From positions 3,472,001 through 3,536,000 of the forward strand of contig NZ_CP081000.1 in NCBI RefSeq assembly GCF_019645875.1: a DNA stretch of 64,000 nucleotides, written 5' to 3'. Position numbers and translations under genes: made by a program. The stretch's first letter is position 1, and the number at the start of each line of letters is the position of its first letter. The notes beneath the pieces were generated by a model. It searched no databases. It was not told the origin of the DNA and worked only from the letters and a program-made list of their open reading frames with translations. Below, piece by piece: positions 43,255 to 51,801 of the stretch. Source of the DNA: Mycolicibacterium senegalense. GTDB taxonomy: Bacteria > Actinomycetota > Actinomycetes > Mycobacteriales > Mycobacteriaceae.

Positions 43255-44577
43255 ATGACGGAGCCGGAAAGCACTACGGAAACTACAGACAGCAAGGACG
43301 GCAAGGACGGGAAGTCCGGTAAGAAGCCCAGCAAATCCGACATTTTCGGACTGGCCAAAGACACCTACAGCGACCTCAAGGCGCTGATGGAAGGCGACCC
43401 CAAAGGCGCGCTCGGCTTGCTCGGGGACGCCGGCCAATGGGCACAGTTGCTGATTCCCACGGCGGTCGCCACACCGGTGATCGAAGGCGGCTTGTTCGTC
43501 CTGGATAAGACCAGCAAGACCATGGGTCAAGGAAGCCCAGACGGTGGTGGCGCCTTCAGCGACGGCGCAAAGCTGTTCCAGTCCAACGGGAAGAGTCTCG
43601 AAGGCGCGTACCCAACCGAGACATGGTCGGGCGCCGCGTCTGATGCGTACCTGTCGCAGAATTCGCACCAGATCCAGCGTGCGACCACCATGCTCGAAGC
43701 CGACAATGACATCGTTCGAATTTTGTCGACGCAGGCGGAACAGGTTAAGCACGCGCGCGATCAAGTCGACTGGGCCTCAAAAGGTTTGGCTGCAGTGATT
43801 CCGGTCGCGCTGGCGCTGGAAGCCACCGTCTTGGGAGCCCCCGAGTCGATGGCGCTCCAATTCGCTGCGGTGGCCACGGCGAGCGCATTCGCCGGCGTCG
43901 CGGTAGGCAATCTGATCAACTACGCACAAGACAACGCCGCGCAAATTCGAAAAGCCACCGATAAGTACCGCCAAGCGGGCGCGGCGAGCGGGTTGTCTGC
44001 GAGCTCACCGACCTCACCGTCAGCCTCGGGCAACCCGTCTGGGCCCGGCAATCCGTCCGGCAGTGGGTCCGGCAGTGGCGGTGGTGCGGGCACGGGCGCA
44101 GGCGGCGGGTCCGGCAGTGGCGGCGGGTCCGGCAGTGGCGGCGGGTCCGGCAGTGGCGGCGGGTCCGGCACAGGCGCCGGCGGCGGGTCCGGGAGCGGTG
44201 GCGGATCTGCCAATGGTGGCGGCCGCGGATCTGCGGCATCGATGCCCAGCACCACTGGTATGTCCAGCGGTGCAGCGAGTTCCGCGAACGCTGGCTCTCC
44301 AATGGGCGGCATGCCATCGCTCCCCCAGATGGGCGGGGGTTCGGGTGGTGGCGGCACCGGGATGCTCGGCAGTCTCGCGGGCGCCGCCGGTCAAATCGTC
44401 GAGACAGTGATGCAGGCAGTGGAGCAGGCTGAGCAGCAAGATCCGAATGCACAGAAGGGCAGTGAGCCCGGTGCCTCGGGTGGCCAAACGCCGGCCGGTC
44501 GCGCGCCGACCGATATCTCATTCGGCGCCGACACCGCGAAGCAGACTGCACCGCAACGACTCACAACCGACGCGTAA
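43255..44577 (+). CDS. EspA/EspE-like type VII secretion effector with Gly-Ser tail
   Basis: 440 residues. After a charged Lys/Asp/Ser-rich N-terminus, residues 30-235 resemble EspA/EspE proteins. There is a WSG turn near residue 124 (ETWSGAASDAYL), then helices and a hydrophobic hairpin near 180-225 (VIPVALALEAT, AAVATASAFAGVAVGNLI). Residues about 240-345 are low complexity Gly/Ser with tandem repeats; a Met/Gly/Gln-rich end follows. EspA-class proteins are exported by ESX-1 with an EspC partner. The next gene is EspC-like, 18 bases on. No ESX core gene is nearby. EspA-family identity is from pattern recall. Confidence 0.78.
   Translation: MTEPESTTETTDSKDGKDGKSGKKPSKSDIFGLAKDTYSDLKALMEGDPKGALGLLGDAGQWAQLLIPTAVATPVIEGGLFVLDKTSKTMGQGSPDGGGAFSDGAKLFQSNGKSLEGAYPTETWSGAASDAYLSQNSHQIQRATTMLEADNDIVRILSTQAEQVKHARDQVDWASKGLAAVIPVALALEATVLGAPESMALQFAAVATASAFAGVAVGNLINYAQDNAAQIRKATDKYRQAGAASGLSASSPTSPSASGNPSGPGNPSGSGSGSGGGAGTGAGGGSGSGGGSGSGGGSGSGGGSGTGAGGGSGSGGGSANGGGRGSAASMPSTTGMSSGAASSANAGSPMGGMPSLPQMGGGSGGGGTGMLGSLAGAAGQIVETVMQAVEQAEQQDPNAQKGSEPGASGGQTPAGRAPTDISFGADTAKQTAPQRLTTDA
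44104..44175 (+). repeat. 18-bp tandem repeat coding Gly-Ser tail
   Basis: Three perfect copies of GGCGGGTCCGGCAGTGGC (44104-44157) and a fourth diverged copy (44158-44175), in frame, encoding GGSGSG units. Related partial units lie on both sides. Such arrays change length by slippage, so tail length may vary among strains. Confidence 0.85.
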
Positions 44578-44595
44578 CCGCGAAAGGATCAATTC

Positions 44596-44910
44596 ATGTC
44601 TGGCGAATTGAACGTTCTCACTTCGGACCTCCGGGCGATGTCGACCATCCAGAACGAGGCCGCGTCTGGATTTTCCGCGGCCGGTGATACGACATCGTGG
44701 GTGGAATGGAAGGTGCTGGCGACACACGGCCCGGTCTGCTGGTCATCCCAACAAGCACTGTGTGAAGCGAACGAAGCCCGCAAATCCGCCTGCGAAACGA
44801 TGATGAACACGTCCAACGACCTGGCCGAAAACCTGACCACTGCAGCCTCGCAGTACGACCAGACCGACGCGCAGGAAGCCGGCACCCTCGGCCGGACCAT
44901 GCACTGCTGA
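44596..44910 (+). CDS. EspC/EspF-like ESX secretion-associated protein
   Basis: 104 residues, predicted helical hairpin. The ATHGPVCWSSQ segment (residues 42-51) corresponds to the HGPYC block of EspC, and the C-terminal YDQTD (Tyr87-Asp91) fits the YxxxD type VII secretion signal. Cysteines lie at 48, 56, 66 and 104, the last being the final residue, unusually many for this class. GAAAGGATCA precedes the ATG. As with EspA-EspC, co-secretion with the upstream product is inferred. Confidence 0.82.
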   Translation: MSGELNVLTSDLRAMSTIQNEAASGFSAAGDTTSWVEWKVLATHGPVCWSSQQALCEANEARKSACETMMNTSNDLAENLTTAASQYDQTDAQEAGTLGRTMHC

Positions 44911-44914
44911 TCAC

Positions 44915-45508
44915 ATGACCGATCACACCTGGGACGACGACGATCCCGAGGCCGACCAGTTCACGAGCGACTTCGATGCGCTGGATTTCGGCGACGACCG
45001 ACACAGCCAGGACGACCATGAAGTCGACTGGTCGGAGCCTGACGGCTTCGCAGCTGCCCAACAGCCCGCGAGCGACCTCGACGCACTGGACTTCGGCGAC
45101 GACTGGTCCGTCACTTCCGCTCCCGCTAAGCCCGACCACGATGACTCGGACGATGGCTCGGACGATGAGTCGTCGGGACCGGTCACCTTCGGAGTGACCA
45201 ACCCAGCCGGGACCATCACTGCGCAAGCCACGATCTCGGGAGCGATCAATCGGATCGAGTTGTCGCCCTCGATAACATCGATGACCGAATCCGATCTCGC
45301 ACGCGACATCATGGCGACTGCCACGCTGGCCAACTTGCAGGGCCGGGCGATTCAGCGCGCGATGGTGCAAAGCCTGCTGATGCACCAGGGAATGGACCCG
45401 CAAACCGCAGCGCAGTTCATCGACGAAATGATCGACCTACCCACACCGGCCCAAGCCGAGGCAGCCCAAACCGAGGCAACGGCGGCGTATCTGCGAGGGG
45501 AACGCTGA
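44915..45508 (+). CDS. EspD/EspH-like acidic protein
   Basis: 197 residues starting four bases after the EspC-like stop. The N-terminal half is very acidic and repeats DALDFGDD twice (near residues 21 and 56), as in EspH. The C-terminal half begins FGVTNPAGTITAQ and contains a YbaB-like stretch (SPSITSMTESDLARDI) and LPTPAQAEAAQ, matching EspD/EspH order. EspD stabilises EspA and EspC in M. tuberculosis; a chaperone-like role here is inferred. No signal or membrane segment. Confidence 0.8.
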   Translation: MTDHTWDDDDPEADQFTSDFDALDFGDDRHSQDDHEVDWSEPDGFAAAQQPASDLDALDFGDDWSVTSAPAKPDHDDSDDGSDDESSGPVTFGVTNPAGTITAQATISGAINRIELSPSITSMTESDLARDIMATATLANLQGRAIQRAMVQSLLMHQGMDPQTAAQFIDEMIDLPTPAQAEAAQTEATAAYLRGER

Positions 45509-45509
45509 A

Positions 45510-45881
45510 ATGAGCTATCCGGATCCGTACCAACCCCAACAGCAGCCTCCACCAGGGCCCTATCCGCCCGCTCCGCCTGGATACGGTTATCCACCAAGCG
45601 TCGGCAACGGTGGTTATCCGCCTGCTCAGACGTACGGCGCGCCGCATCAGCCACCGTATTACCCAGCACCTCCCGCCCCGCAGCCGCCCGCCACGCAGGA
45701 CGACGGCAACTCATGGGGTTGGCAAATTTTGCAGACTCTGCTGTTTTTCGGGAGCGGCACCACGGGGCATAGCCTCGGCGACAACGCACGGGAACGCGTC
45801 AAGACAGGGCTGATCATTCTCGGCGTCGCCATTATCGGGATCGCGATCGTGATCGGGATCGCCGTGATAGCGAGCAAATAG
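45510..45881 (+). CDS. Pro/Tyr-rich small membrane protein of the Esp-like cassette
   Basis: 123 residues starting one base after the previous stop (TGAA ATG spacing), so co-translated. Residues 1-68 are Pro/Gln/Tyr/Gly-rich (PPGPYPPAPPGYGYPP); the C-terminal half has a short hydrophobic segment near residue 75 and a strong Ile/Val helix (GLIILGVAIIGIAIVIGIAVIA) at the end. I do not recognise a family. It may anchor or present the cassette products at the membrane. Convergent with era, 19 bases between stops. Confidence 0.75.
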   Translation: MSYPDPYQPQQQPPPGPYPPAPPGYGYPPSVGNGGYPPAQTYGAPHQPPYYPAPPAPQPPATQDDGNSWGWQILQTLLFFGSGTTGHSLGDNARERVKTGLIILGVAIIGIAIVIGIAVIASK

Positions 45882-45900
45882 CGGTGACTCGCTCGTTCGG

Positions 45901-46809
45901 CTAGAACCCCAGCCGGCCCAACTGTTTGGGATCGCGCTGCCAGTTCTTGGCGATCTTGACCCGCAGGTCGAGATAAACCTTTGTGCCCAGCAGCTTTTCG
46001 ATCTGCGTGCGGGCAGCCGTACCGACCTCGCGCAGCCGGGCGCCGCCCTTGCCGATCACGATCCCCTTCTGACTGTCGCGCTCGACGTAGAGAATGGCGT
46101 GCACATCGATCAAGGGGTTGTCGTCCTCCCGCCCTGGCCTCTCCGCGACCTCCTCGATGACCACGGCCAGCGAGTGCGGCAACTCGTCGCGGACGCCTTC
46201 CAGCGCGGCCTCCCGGATGAGCTCGGCCATCAGGACTTCTTCGGGCTCGTCGGTCAGCTCACCGTCGGGGTAATACGCCGGCCCCGGCGGCAGTTTCGAG
46301 ACGAGGACATCGGTGAGCACGTCGAGTTGTTCGCCCGCGGTGGCCGAAACCGGAACGATGTCGGCATCTGGTCCGACCAGCTCACTGACCGCGAGAAGCT
46401 GTTCGGCCACACGGTCTTTGGGCACCTTGTCGGTCTTGGTCACGACGGCGATCAGTGTGGTCTTCGGCGCCACCGCGCGGATCTGCTGATAGATCCAGCG
46501 GTCACCGGGACCGATGCGTTCATCGGCCGGGATGCACAGCCCGATCACATCGACCTCGGAATAGGTGTCCTTGACCAGATCGTTCAGCCGTTGTCCGAGC
46601 AGGGTGCGCGGACGGTGCAGGCCGGGAGTGTCGACCAGGATGATCTGAAAGTCCTCGCGGTGAACGATGCCACGGATCGTGTGGCGGGTGGTCTGCGGCC
46701 GGTTGGAGGTGATCGCAACCTTCTGGCCCACCAGGGCGTTGGTCAGAGTCGACTTGCCGGTGTTGGGTCGGCCGACGAAACAGACGAAGCCGGAACGGAA
46801 TTCGCTCAT
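45901..46809 (-). CDS. era: GTPase Era
   Basis: 302 residues from the ATG at 46809; an in-frame ATG at 46830 adds seven residues with no match to the family. Ribosome-assembly GTPase that binds the 3' end of 16S rRNA. G1 GRPNTGKS, G3 DTPG, G4 TKTD and the C-terminal KH motif IVIGKGGARLREVG are present. It ends the phoH-ybeY-CNNM-Rv2365c run, seventy bases after the previous stop. Confidence 0.96.
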   Translation of the reverse strand: MSEFRSGFVCFVGRPNTGKSTLTNALVGQKVAITSNRPQTTRHTIRGIVHREDFQIILVDTPGLHRPRTLLGQRLNDLVKDTYSEVDVIGLCIPADERIGPGDRWIYQQIRAVAPKTTLIAVVTKTDKVPKDRVAEQLLAVSELVGPDADIVPVSATAGEQLDVLTDVLVSKLPPGPAYYPDGELTDEPEEVLMAELIREAALEGVRDELPHSLAVVIEEVAERPGREDDNPLIDVHAILYVERDSQKGIVIGKGGARLREVGTAARTQIEKLLGTKVYLDLRVKIAKNWQRDPKQLGRLGF

Positions 46810-46879
46810 TCGAGCCCCGCGAATGTGCATACAGATCGCGAAATCGCCTGAATCGACGATCTCAGCGCACGCTCGACGG

Positions 46880-47197
46880 TCATGAAAGGTTTCCCGCCCG
46901 GTCGGTGACGATCACCGCGGCGTCGGCAGACAGCTCATGTACCGCAGCCACGCCGGCGTCGTCGGCGCTGCCGCCGACCAGCACGGCGGCCTCAAGTCCC
47001 GTGGCACCGCTGGACACCGCGGCGGCCACCGCCGCCTGCAACGCGGTCAGCTGCAACGCCGAGAGGGTCACCGGCGCCCCGGCATAGGTGCGGCCGTCCT
47101 GATCGCGCACCGCCGCACCCGAGGATGCCTCGGCGCGGCCCATCGCGCCGCGGGCCAGCACCACGAGCTTGTGGTCTTCTGCGTCGAGCTCACTCAT
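46880..47197 (-). CDS. Cytidine deaminase-fold protein lacking catalytic residues (Rv2365c-like)
   Basis: 105 residues. The arrangement [18 protein letters not shown] followed by a helix and EAAVLVGG resembles a small cytidine deaminase. The zinc motifs (C/H-A-E and PCxxC) are absent: the equivalent helix reads [12 protein letters not shown], and the protein contains no cysteine. It should therefore not deaminate. It sits between the CNNM gene, overlapping by eight bases, and era, as Rv2365c does. A structural or binding role is a guess. Confidence 0.82.
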   Translation of the reverse strand: MSELDAEDHKLVVLARGAMGRAEASSGAAVRDQDGRTYAGAPVTLSALQLTALQAAVAAAVSSGATGLEAAVLVGGSADDAGVAAVHELSADAAVIVTDRAGNLS

Positions 47198-48491
47198 CGG
47201 TACCTCGGATCTCCTGTTCCTCAGATTCGGCCGGGCTCACCAGAACTGTGCCGACCCGCACCCGCCCTCGATGGTCGGATCCGCCCTCGGCCCGCAACCG
47301 CAGGCCGTCCCACGTCACCTCGGCCCCGGGCAGTGGCACGCGACCCAGTTCGAAGGCCACCAGGCCGCCGACGGTGTCTACGTCGAGATCCTCGTCGGCC
47401 TCCAGTCCGTACAGTTCGCAGAGGTCTTCGATCGGCAGCCGCGCCGATACCCGGTATTGGCGGTCGCCCAGGTCTTCGACCGGAACCACCTCGCCGGCGT
47501 CGTACTCGTCGACGATCTCCCCGACGATCTCTTCGAGCACGTCCTCGATGGTGACCAGGCCGGCGATCGCACCGTATTCGTCGACAAGCAATGCCATGTG
47601 GTTGCGGTCGCGCTGCATCTCGTTGAGCAGTTCGTCGAGCGGCTTGGAGTCCGGGACGAACACCGCCGGGCGCATCACCTGCGCCACGTTGGTGTCGCGA
47701 CCGCCGTTGGTCGAGTAGTAGGTCTGCTGGACGAGATCTTTGAGGTAGACCACGCCGACGATGTCATCGACGTTCTCGCCGATCACCGGGATGCGGGAAT
47801 GCCCGCTGCGCACCGCCAGTGACGTGGCTTGGCCCGCCGACTTGTCACTTTCGATCCAGACCATCTCGGTGCGCGGCACCATGACCTCACGGGCCGGGGT
47901 GTCCCCCAGTTCGAAGACCGACTGGATCATCCGGCGTTCCTCGTCGGCCACCACGCCACGCTGCTGCGCCAGGTCGACGACCTCCCGCAACTCGATCTCG
48001 GAAGCGAACGGGCCGTTGCGGAAACCACGGCCCGGCGTCAGAGCGTTACCGATCAGCACCAGCAGACGGCTGATCGGGGTGAGCAACACCGAAATCGCCT
48101 GCAGCGGCAACGCCGAGATCAACGCGATGGAATACGCATTCTGCCTGCCGACCGTGCGCGGGCCGACACCGATGGCCACGAAGCTCGTCACCACCATGAT
48201 CGCCGCCGAGGCCACCAGACCCCAGCTCACACCGAGGTGTCCGTCCAAAAATGACACCAGCAGGACCGTGGCACTGATCTCGCAGGTAATCCTCAGCAGC
48301 ACAACGAGGTTGGTGTAGCGGGGGCGCTCCGCCACCACGCGGCTGAGCCGGGCGGCGCCCGGACGCTCTTCGCGGACCAGTTCCTCGATGCGCGCGATCG
48401 AGACCGTGGACAGCGCGGCGTCGATGGCGGCGAACAAGCCACCGAAGCCGACCAGCACCACAGCGCCGAGCAGCGGAAGGATGCCGGTCAC
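47190..48491 (-). CDS. CNNM/CorC-type transmembrane protein with CBS domains (Rv2366c-like)
   Basis: 433 residues. A DUF21 membrane domain (residues 1-185, about four helices) is followed by a CBS pair (about 200-330; [12 protein letters not shown] begins it) and a C-terminal CorC/HlyC domain (about 345-425). Homologues are linked to magnesium or cobalt export. The GTG start overlaps the ybeY stop as GTGA. Confidence 0.9.
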   Translation of the reverse strand: MTGILPLLGAVVLVGFGGLFAAIDAALSTVSIARIEELVREERPGAARLSRVVAERPRYTNLVVLLRITCEISATVLLVSFLDGHLGVSWGLVASAAIMVVTSFVAIGVGPRTVGRQNAYSIALISALPLQAISVLLTPISRLLVLIGNALTPGRGFRNGPFASEIELREVVDLAQQRGVVADEERRMIQSVFELGDTPAREVMVPRTEMVWIESDKSAGQATSLAVRSGHSRIPVIGENVDDIVGVVYLKDLVQQTYYSTNGGRDTNVAQVMRPAVFVPDSKPLDELLNEMQRDRNHMALLVDEYGAIAGLVTIEDVLEEIVGEIVDEYDAGEVVPVEDLGDRQYRVSARLPIEDLCELYGLEADEDLDVDTVGGLVAFELGRVPLPGAEVTWDGLRLRAEGGSDHRGRVRVGTVLVSPAESEEQEIRGTDE

Positions 48492-49024
48492 GGTTCGTCG
48501 AAATATCGGGACTTGTCCAGCAGGCGCTGATCTTTCTGGCTCTGCCGGTCGGCGTGGTAGGCCTCTACCTGATCAGCCACCCACTCCTCGAGGAGCTGAC
48601 GCTGCAGCGCGAACATCTCTTTTTCCTCGTCCGGTTCGGCGTGGTCGTAACCCAGCAGATGCAGCACCCCGTGCACAGTCAGCAGGGCCAGTTCCTGGCC
48701 GAGCGAGTGCCCGGCCTTGGCAGCCTGCTGCTCGGCGAACTCCGGGCACAACACGATGTCGCCGAGCATCGAGGGACCCGGCTCGGGAGAATCCGGCCGG
48801 CCCCCGGGCTCCAACTCGTCCATCGGGAAGCTCATCACGTCGGTGGGACCGGGCAGGTCCATCCAGCGCATGTGCAGGTCGGCCATGGCGGCGCTGTCCA
48901 CCAGCACCATCGAAAGCTCAGCCGCCGGGTTGACGTCCATCTTCGCGATGACAAACCGTGCGACGCTGATCAGTTCGTCCTCGGAGACATCGATGCCCGA
49001 CTCGTTGGATACCTCGACACTCAT
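48488..49024 (-). CDS. ybeY: Endoribonuclease YbeY
   Basis: 178 residues. Zinc-dependent RNase for 16S rRNA 3' processing and ribosome quality control. The metal motif [11 protein letters not shown] gives His118, His122 and His128. ATGA overlap with phoH at its start and GTGA overlap with the CNNM gene at its end show a tightly coupled phoH-ybeY operon. Confidence 0.95.
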   Translation of the reverse strand: MSVEVSNESGIDVSEDELISVARFVIAKMDVNPAAELSMVLVDSAAMADLHMRWMDLPGPTDVMSFPMDELEPGGRPDSPEPGPSMLGDIVLCPEFAEQQAAKAGHSLGQELALLTVHGVLHLLGYDHAEPDEEKEMFALQRQLLEEWVADQVEAYHADRQSQKDQRLLDKSRYFDEP

Positions 49025-50070
49025 GATCGTCTGGGCCGCCCGTTCGACGAACGGCGCTGGGCACGGTTGAGCAAGGCCGGCTCCTCATGTCGGGCGTAGG
49101 CATCGACGATCTCGGACACCAGGCGATGCCGGACCACGTCGGCGCTGGTGAGTTCGGCGAAGTGGATGTCCTCGATACCGTCGAGGATGTTCATCGCCGC
49201 CCGTAGCCCGGAAGTGGCACCGCCAGGTAGATCTACTTGCGTAATATCGCCGGTGACAACGACTTTCGAGCCGAACCCCAGACGGGTCAGGAACATCTTC
49301 ATCTGCTCGGCGGTGGTGTTCTGCGCCTCGTCGAGGATGATGAAGGCGTCATTGAGGGTTCTGCCACGCATGTATGCCAGCGGTGCGACCTCGATCACCC
49401 CGGCGCTCATCAGCTTCGGAATGAGCTCGGGGTCCATCATGTCGTGCAGTGCGTCGTACAGCGGGCGCAGGTAGGGGTCGATCTTCTCGCTCAACGTGCC
49501 GGGCAGGAAGCCAAGGCGCTCACCGGCTTCCACCGCGGGACGGGTCAAGATGATCCGGTTGACCTGCTTGGTCTGTAGCGCGCTGACCGCCTTGGCCATC
49601 GCCAGGTAGGTCTTGCCGGTACCGGCCGGACCGATGCCGAACACGATGGTGTGCGCATCGATGGCGTCGACATAGCGCTTCTGGTTGAGCGTCTTGGGCC
49701 GGATGGTCTTGCCCCGGCGGCTCAAGATGTCGAGGGTCAGGATCTCGGCCGGCGACTCGTCCTCGGTGCCGGTCAGGATGGCGACGCTGTGGCGCACCGC
49801 CTCGGGAGTGACCGCCTGGCCGCTGGAGGCGACCGCGATCAACTCGGCGACAACCCGCTCGGCCAGCGCGACATCGGCCGGTTCACCGGTGAAGGTGATC
49901 TCGTTGCCACGGGCGTGGATGTCGGCGGTCAGAAGTCTTTCGAGTGCCCGCAAATTTTCATCGGCCGAGCCGAGCAGGCCCACGATGATGTCGGGCGGAA
50001 CAGTGATGCTGCTGCGGACCGATTCCGATGAGGTGGCCGACGAGTCAGCGGTCGTGTCGCGGGGCGTCAC
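49021..50070 (-). CDS. phoH: PhoH family ATPase
   Basis: 349 residues from the GTG at 50070; a TTG at 50103 would add 11 residues that do not resemble the family. Cytoplasmic ATPase with Walker A GPAGTGKT and Walker B IILDEAQN; PhoH often pairs with YbeY in RNA metabolism. KH-like N-terminal region ([12 protein letters not shown]). No strong ribosome site distinguishes the starts. Confidence 0.92.
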   Translation of the reverse strand: MTPRDTTADSSATSSESVRSSITVPPDIIVGLLGSADENLRALERLLTADIHARGNEITFTGEPADVALAERVVAELIAVASSGQAVTPEAVRHSVAILTGTEDESPAEILTLDILSRRGKTIRPKTLNQKRYVDAIDAHTIVFGIGPAGTGKTYLAMAKAVSALQTKQVNRIILTRPAVEAGERLGFLPGTLSEKIDPYLRPLYDALHDMMDPELIPKLMSAGVIEVAPLAYMRGRTLNDAFIILDEAQNTTAEQMKMFLTRLGFGSKVVVTGDITQVDLPGGATSGLRAAMNILDGIEDIHFAELTSADVVRHRLVSEIVDAYARHEEPALLNRAQRRSSNGRPRRS

Positions 50071-50215
50071 GTGGAGTTTGTGCCTGCTTTCTGTGTTTTC
50101 CAAACGGCCGGCTGCCGTCGTACTGTTGCCAGTTTACCGCTGGTCAACGACACGCCCCAATGGTTAAGCAGGATGGGGCCGCGCCGCAGGTGAGGTGGGT
50201 CTCAAGCCACGTCGG

Positions 50216-50998
50216 TCAGCCGGCGAAATCCGCCAGTTTCTCCGCGACCGCCTCGCCGTCCGGCTCGCCGTACAGCTTGTCGGGAACCCAGTCGAAAAAC
50301 GCTATCGACGGACACTCTCCGGCGGGCCCGTTCACCGTACCCAGATTGCTGATGTACTTGCCCGTCCTGGCCTCACGGAGATCGATGTCGTACTGGACGG
50401 CGTAATGGTCGATGGTTATGGGTTTGTCCCACGACGTGGATTCACATTGCCCCGACTTCACCTCGGTGTCGGACTTGCGGGTCAGGCAGGCAACGACATT
50501 TATCTCGGAAATCTCTTCGCTGCGCTGGTCGGCCACCTGATACCACGAACCATCCTGCAGCCCCTGGAAAAAGGCAGCGAATTTGTACGGCTGCGTGTAG
50601 GCCCCGGCATTACCCACCGAGCCGTCCTTGCACACGACATCGAATTCGGTCGACCATTCCGCCGTGATCGCATTCGCCGCACGCTGTTCGTCGCTCACCG
50701 TCTTTTCTTTGCCGCCGCCGACCGATTTCGCGACGACAGCCAGGACACCGAGAAGCGCGATGACTGCCACCACCACGACGCCCGCGATGATGAGTCCCGA
50801 GTTGTTCGACGGAGGCCGGGGCGCCGGCGCGCCCGGCCACGGCTGCCCTGAAGACGGGGGCCAATACGGCGCCTGGTTTCCGTAGGGAGGCTGGTTTCCA
50901 TACGGAGGCTGCCCGTAGGGAGGCTGGTTTCCGTAGGGAGGCTGGTTTCCATACGGAGGCTGGCCGTAGGACGGCGGGCCTGGCGGCGGATAGCTCAC
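50216..50998 (-). CDS. Membrane protein with Pro/Tyr-rich repeats and extracytoplasmic domain
   Basis: 260 residues. Residues 1-45 consist of PPYGNQ/PPYGQ repeats, then a membrane helix near 68-90 (IIAGVVVVAVIALLGVLAVVA). The external domain (residues 95-260) contains four cysteines (DVVCKDG, VVACLTR, SGQCEST, AGECPSI), probably two disulfides, a layout similar to septum-formation-like or DUF4190-linked mycobacterial proteins. I do not recognise a defined family. It lies where Rv2369c-Rv2371 lie in M. tuberculosis. Confidence 0.75.
   Translation of the reverse strand: MSYPPPGPPSYGQPPYGNQPPYGNQPPYGQPPYGNQPPYGNQAPYWPPSSGQPWPGAPAPRPPSNNSGLIIAGVVVVAVIALLGVLAVVAKSVGGGKEKTVSDEQRAANAITAEWSTEFDVVCKDGSVGNAGAYTQPYKFAAFFQGLQDGSWYQVADQRSEEISEINVVACLTRKSDTEVKSGQCESTSWDKPITIDHYAVQYDIDLREARTGKYISNLGTVNGPAGECPSIAFFDWVPDKLYGEPDGEAVAEKLADFAG
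50878..50970 (-). repeat. Tandem repeat coding PPYGNQ units
   Basis: On the plus strand the unit GTAGGGAGGCTGGTTTCC and its variant with ATACGGAGGCTG alternate about five times. On the coding strand they give PPYGNQ or PPYGQ. The near-identity of copies suggests recent expansion or gene conversion. Confidence 0.75.
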
Positions 50999-51036
50999 GA
51001 ATGGAGCGTAATGCCTGGCCAGGCGACACGTGGGCG

Positions 51037-51786
51037 CTAAATCGCCCAGCGCGCGGTCAGCGCACCGATGGCTCCCAGCGCGACCGCCGCGGCCGTCGAC
51101 GTACGCAGCACGGTCGGGCCCAGCCGGACGGCCTTCGCGCCGGCTGCGGTCAGTGCGACGATCTCCTCGTCGGCGATGCCACCTTCGGGCCCCACGATCA
51201 GCATCAGTGAATCCGCTTGGGCCAGCGGCAGATCGGCGAGCGGTTCGGTGGCCGACTCGTGCAGTGCCAGCACCACCGCACCGCCGGCCACGGCGGCGGC
51301 GACACGCTGAGTCAGTGACGTCGTCGACACCACACCCTCAACGCCGGGGACGTACGCGCGCCGCGACTGCCGGGCCGCCGAGCGGGCCACCGCCTCCCAG
51401 CGGCGCAGGCCCTTGTCCACCTTCGGGCCGTCCCAGCGGGCCACGCAGCGCGTGGCCTGCCAGGCCACGAACCCGTCCGCACCGGCCTCGGTCGCCAGCT
51501 CGACGGCCAGCTCCGAGCGCTCGGACTTGGGTAGCGCCTGCACCACGGTGACGGTGGGGCGTGCGGCCGGGACGGTGAGCCGCTCGGTCACCCGCGCGGA
51601 CAGCCGGCCCTTGGCGGTCTCCTCGACGACACAGTGCGCCAGCACCCCGGCACCGTCGCTGAGGTCGATGTGCTCACCGACGCGGATACGACGCACGTTG
51701 GACGCGTGGAAGCCCTCGTCGCCGTCAACGACGGCCAACTCCCCCGCGCCCGGCAGCGCGTCGACGTAGAAAAGCGCTGCGCTCAC
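51037..51786 (-). CDS. rsmE: 16S rRNA (uracil-1498-N3)-methyltransferase RsmE
   Basis: 249 residues of the SPOUT class. N-terminal PUA-like part ([17 protein letters not shown]), then the knot motifs [14 protein letters not shown] and [12 protein letters not shown] that bind S-adenosylmethionine. Methylates U1498 of 16S rRNA. Rv2372c-like, 15 bases after dnaJ2. Confidence 0.94.
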   Translation of the reverse strand: MSAALFYVDALPGAGELAVVDGDEGFHASNVRRIRVGEHIDLSDGAGVLAHCVVEETAKGRLSARVTERLTVPAARPTVTVVQALPKSERSELAVELATEAGADGFVAWQATRCVARWDGPKVDKGLRRWEAVARSAARQSRRAYVPGVEGVVSTTSLTQRVAAAVAGGAVVLALHESATEPLADLPLAQADSLMLIVGPEGGIADEEIVALTAAGAKAVRLGPTVLRTSTAAAVALGAIGALTARWAI

Positions 51787-51801
51787 GGCATCAGCTCCGC
51801 G

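Noticed and set aside
44060..44220. Repeat array considered as CRISPR or minisatellite outside genes
   Set aside because: The repeats are in frame inside a gene, with no spacers of constant length and no cas genes.
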